Of a stretch of DNA of 64,000 bases, positions 63,880-64,000 are shown one piece after another (the first letter of the stretch is position 1; each line of letters opens with the position of its first letter). The stretch spans positions 224,933 to 288,932 of the forward strand of contig CAUYUJ010015712.1 in the NCBI GenBank assembly GCA_963575745.1, in the 5' to 3' direction. A program made the position numbers and the translations under genes. Under the pieces are notes generated by a model. It saw only the letters and a program-made list of their open reading frames with translations. It was not told where the DNA came from and searched no databases. This DNA comes from Prorocentrum cordatum (Eukaryota > Sar > Dinophyceae > Prorocentrales > Prorocentraceae).

Positions 63880-64000
63880 TAGCTAGGGCGCGGACAAATC
63901 CATTCCAGAGCGTCCCAAAACCCTCTCAGAGCGTTCCGGAACGCTCTGAGAAGGCCGCGGCGCCCGAGACAGCTTCCACAGCCGCGGGATTCTTAGAGAT
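63880..64000 (+). repeat. dispersed repeat D2 (copy 2, cut by window edge)
   Basis: Aligns with 40816-40942. It contains an internal GAGCGTTCCGGAACGCTC palindrome. Confidence 0.75.

Larger units (their letters stand above)
59611..64000 (+). other. Rab intron 6, start (to window edge)
   Basis: It starts GCGGTCTTT. No exon with an NKxD or SAK motif was found to the right edge, so the intron is at least 4.4 kb if the gene is intact. Confidence 0.65.

Overview
The window looks like nuclear DNA of a dinoflagellate. It is GC-rich and dominated by repeats. A conserved small-GTPase gene is broken into exons of about 40 to 70 bases separated by introns of 2.5 to 10 kb. Most of those introns start with GC instead of GT and are flanked by short direct repeats. 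Several decayed LINE-type retrotransposons carry a zinc-finger, endonuclease, reverse transcriptase and RNase H layout. The size of the introns and the high GC would suit a Prorocentrum-like genome, but the genus is a guess.

The one cellular gene I can identify is a Rab small GTPase on the + strand. Six coding exons were found by reading conserved Rab motifs: 22446-22489, 27883-27952, 37965-38023, 40519-40579, 49778-49819 and 59545-59610. Together they give about 113 codons, from the strand before the P-loop to just before the expected NKxD motif. The start-codon exon lies upstream of exon 1 and was not found. The 3' exons (NKxD, SAK, hypervariable tail with prenylation cysteines) probably lie beyond the right edge. 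More than 99 percent of this 37-kb span is intron.

Layout. 1-6.6 kb: a short minisatellite, then an old shattered LINE. 6.6-9.1 kb: a CCT tract and two small palindromic elements. 9.16-13.2 kb: a 4-kb foldback element whose arms are purine/pyrimidine microsatellite and whose ends are matching inverted repeats. 13.2-22.4 kb: small palindromic elements, a decayed gag-like stretch with a damaged zinc knuckle, and GGCC-rich degenerate arrays. Intron 1 (22.5-27.9 kb): microsatellites and a two-part minisatellite. Intron 2 (28.0-38.0 kb): a nearly complete but broken + strand LINE at 29.5-35.8 kb, with GGCC arrays on both sides. Intron 3 (38.0-40.5 kb): mostly featureless. Intron 4 (40.6-49.8 kb): palindromic elements, a CAT tract running into a 100-N assembly gap, and a - strand LINE (44.3-47.7 kb) whose C-terminus has a cytosine-methyltransferase-like motif. 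Intron 5 (49.8-59.5 kb): a three-part higher-order satellite (50.9-53.8 kb), a two-part satellite (56.5-57.4 kb), a LINE endonuclease fragment on the - strand, and a CTC tract. 59.6-64 kb: the start of intron 6, with minisatellites and dispersed repeats.

Most of the long open frames here are not genes. They are triplet microsatellites or satellites whose period happens to avoid stops, often open on both strands. The sequence supports a single host gene whose introns have become the landing and growth sites for nearly every repeat class in the window.
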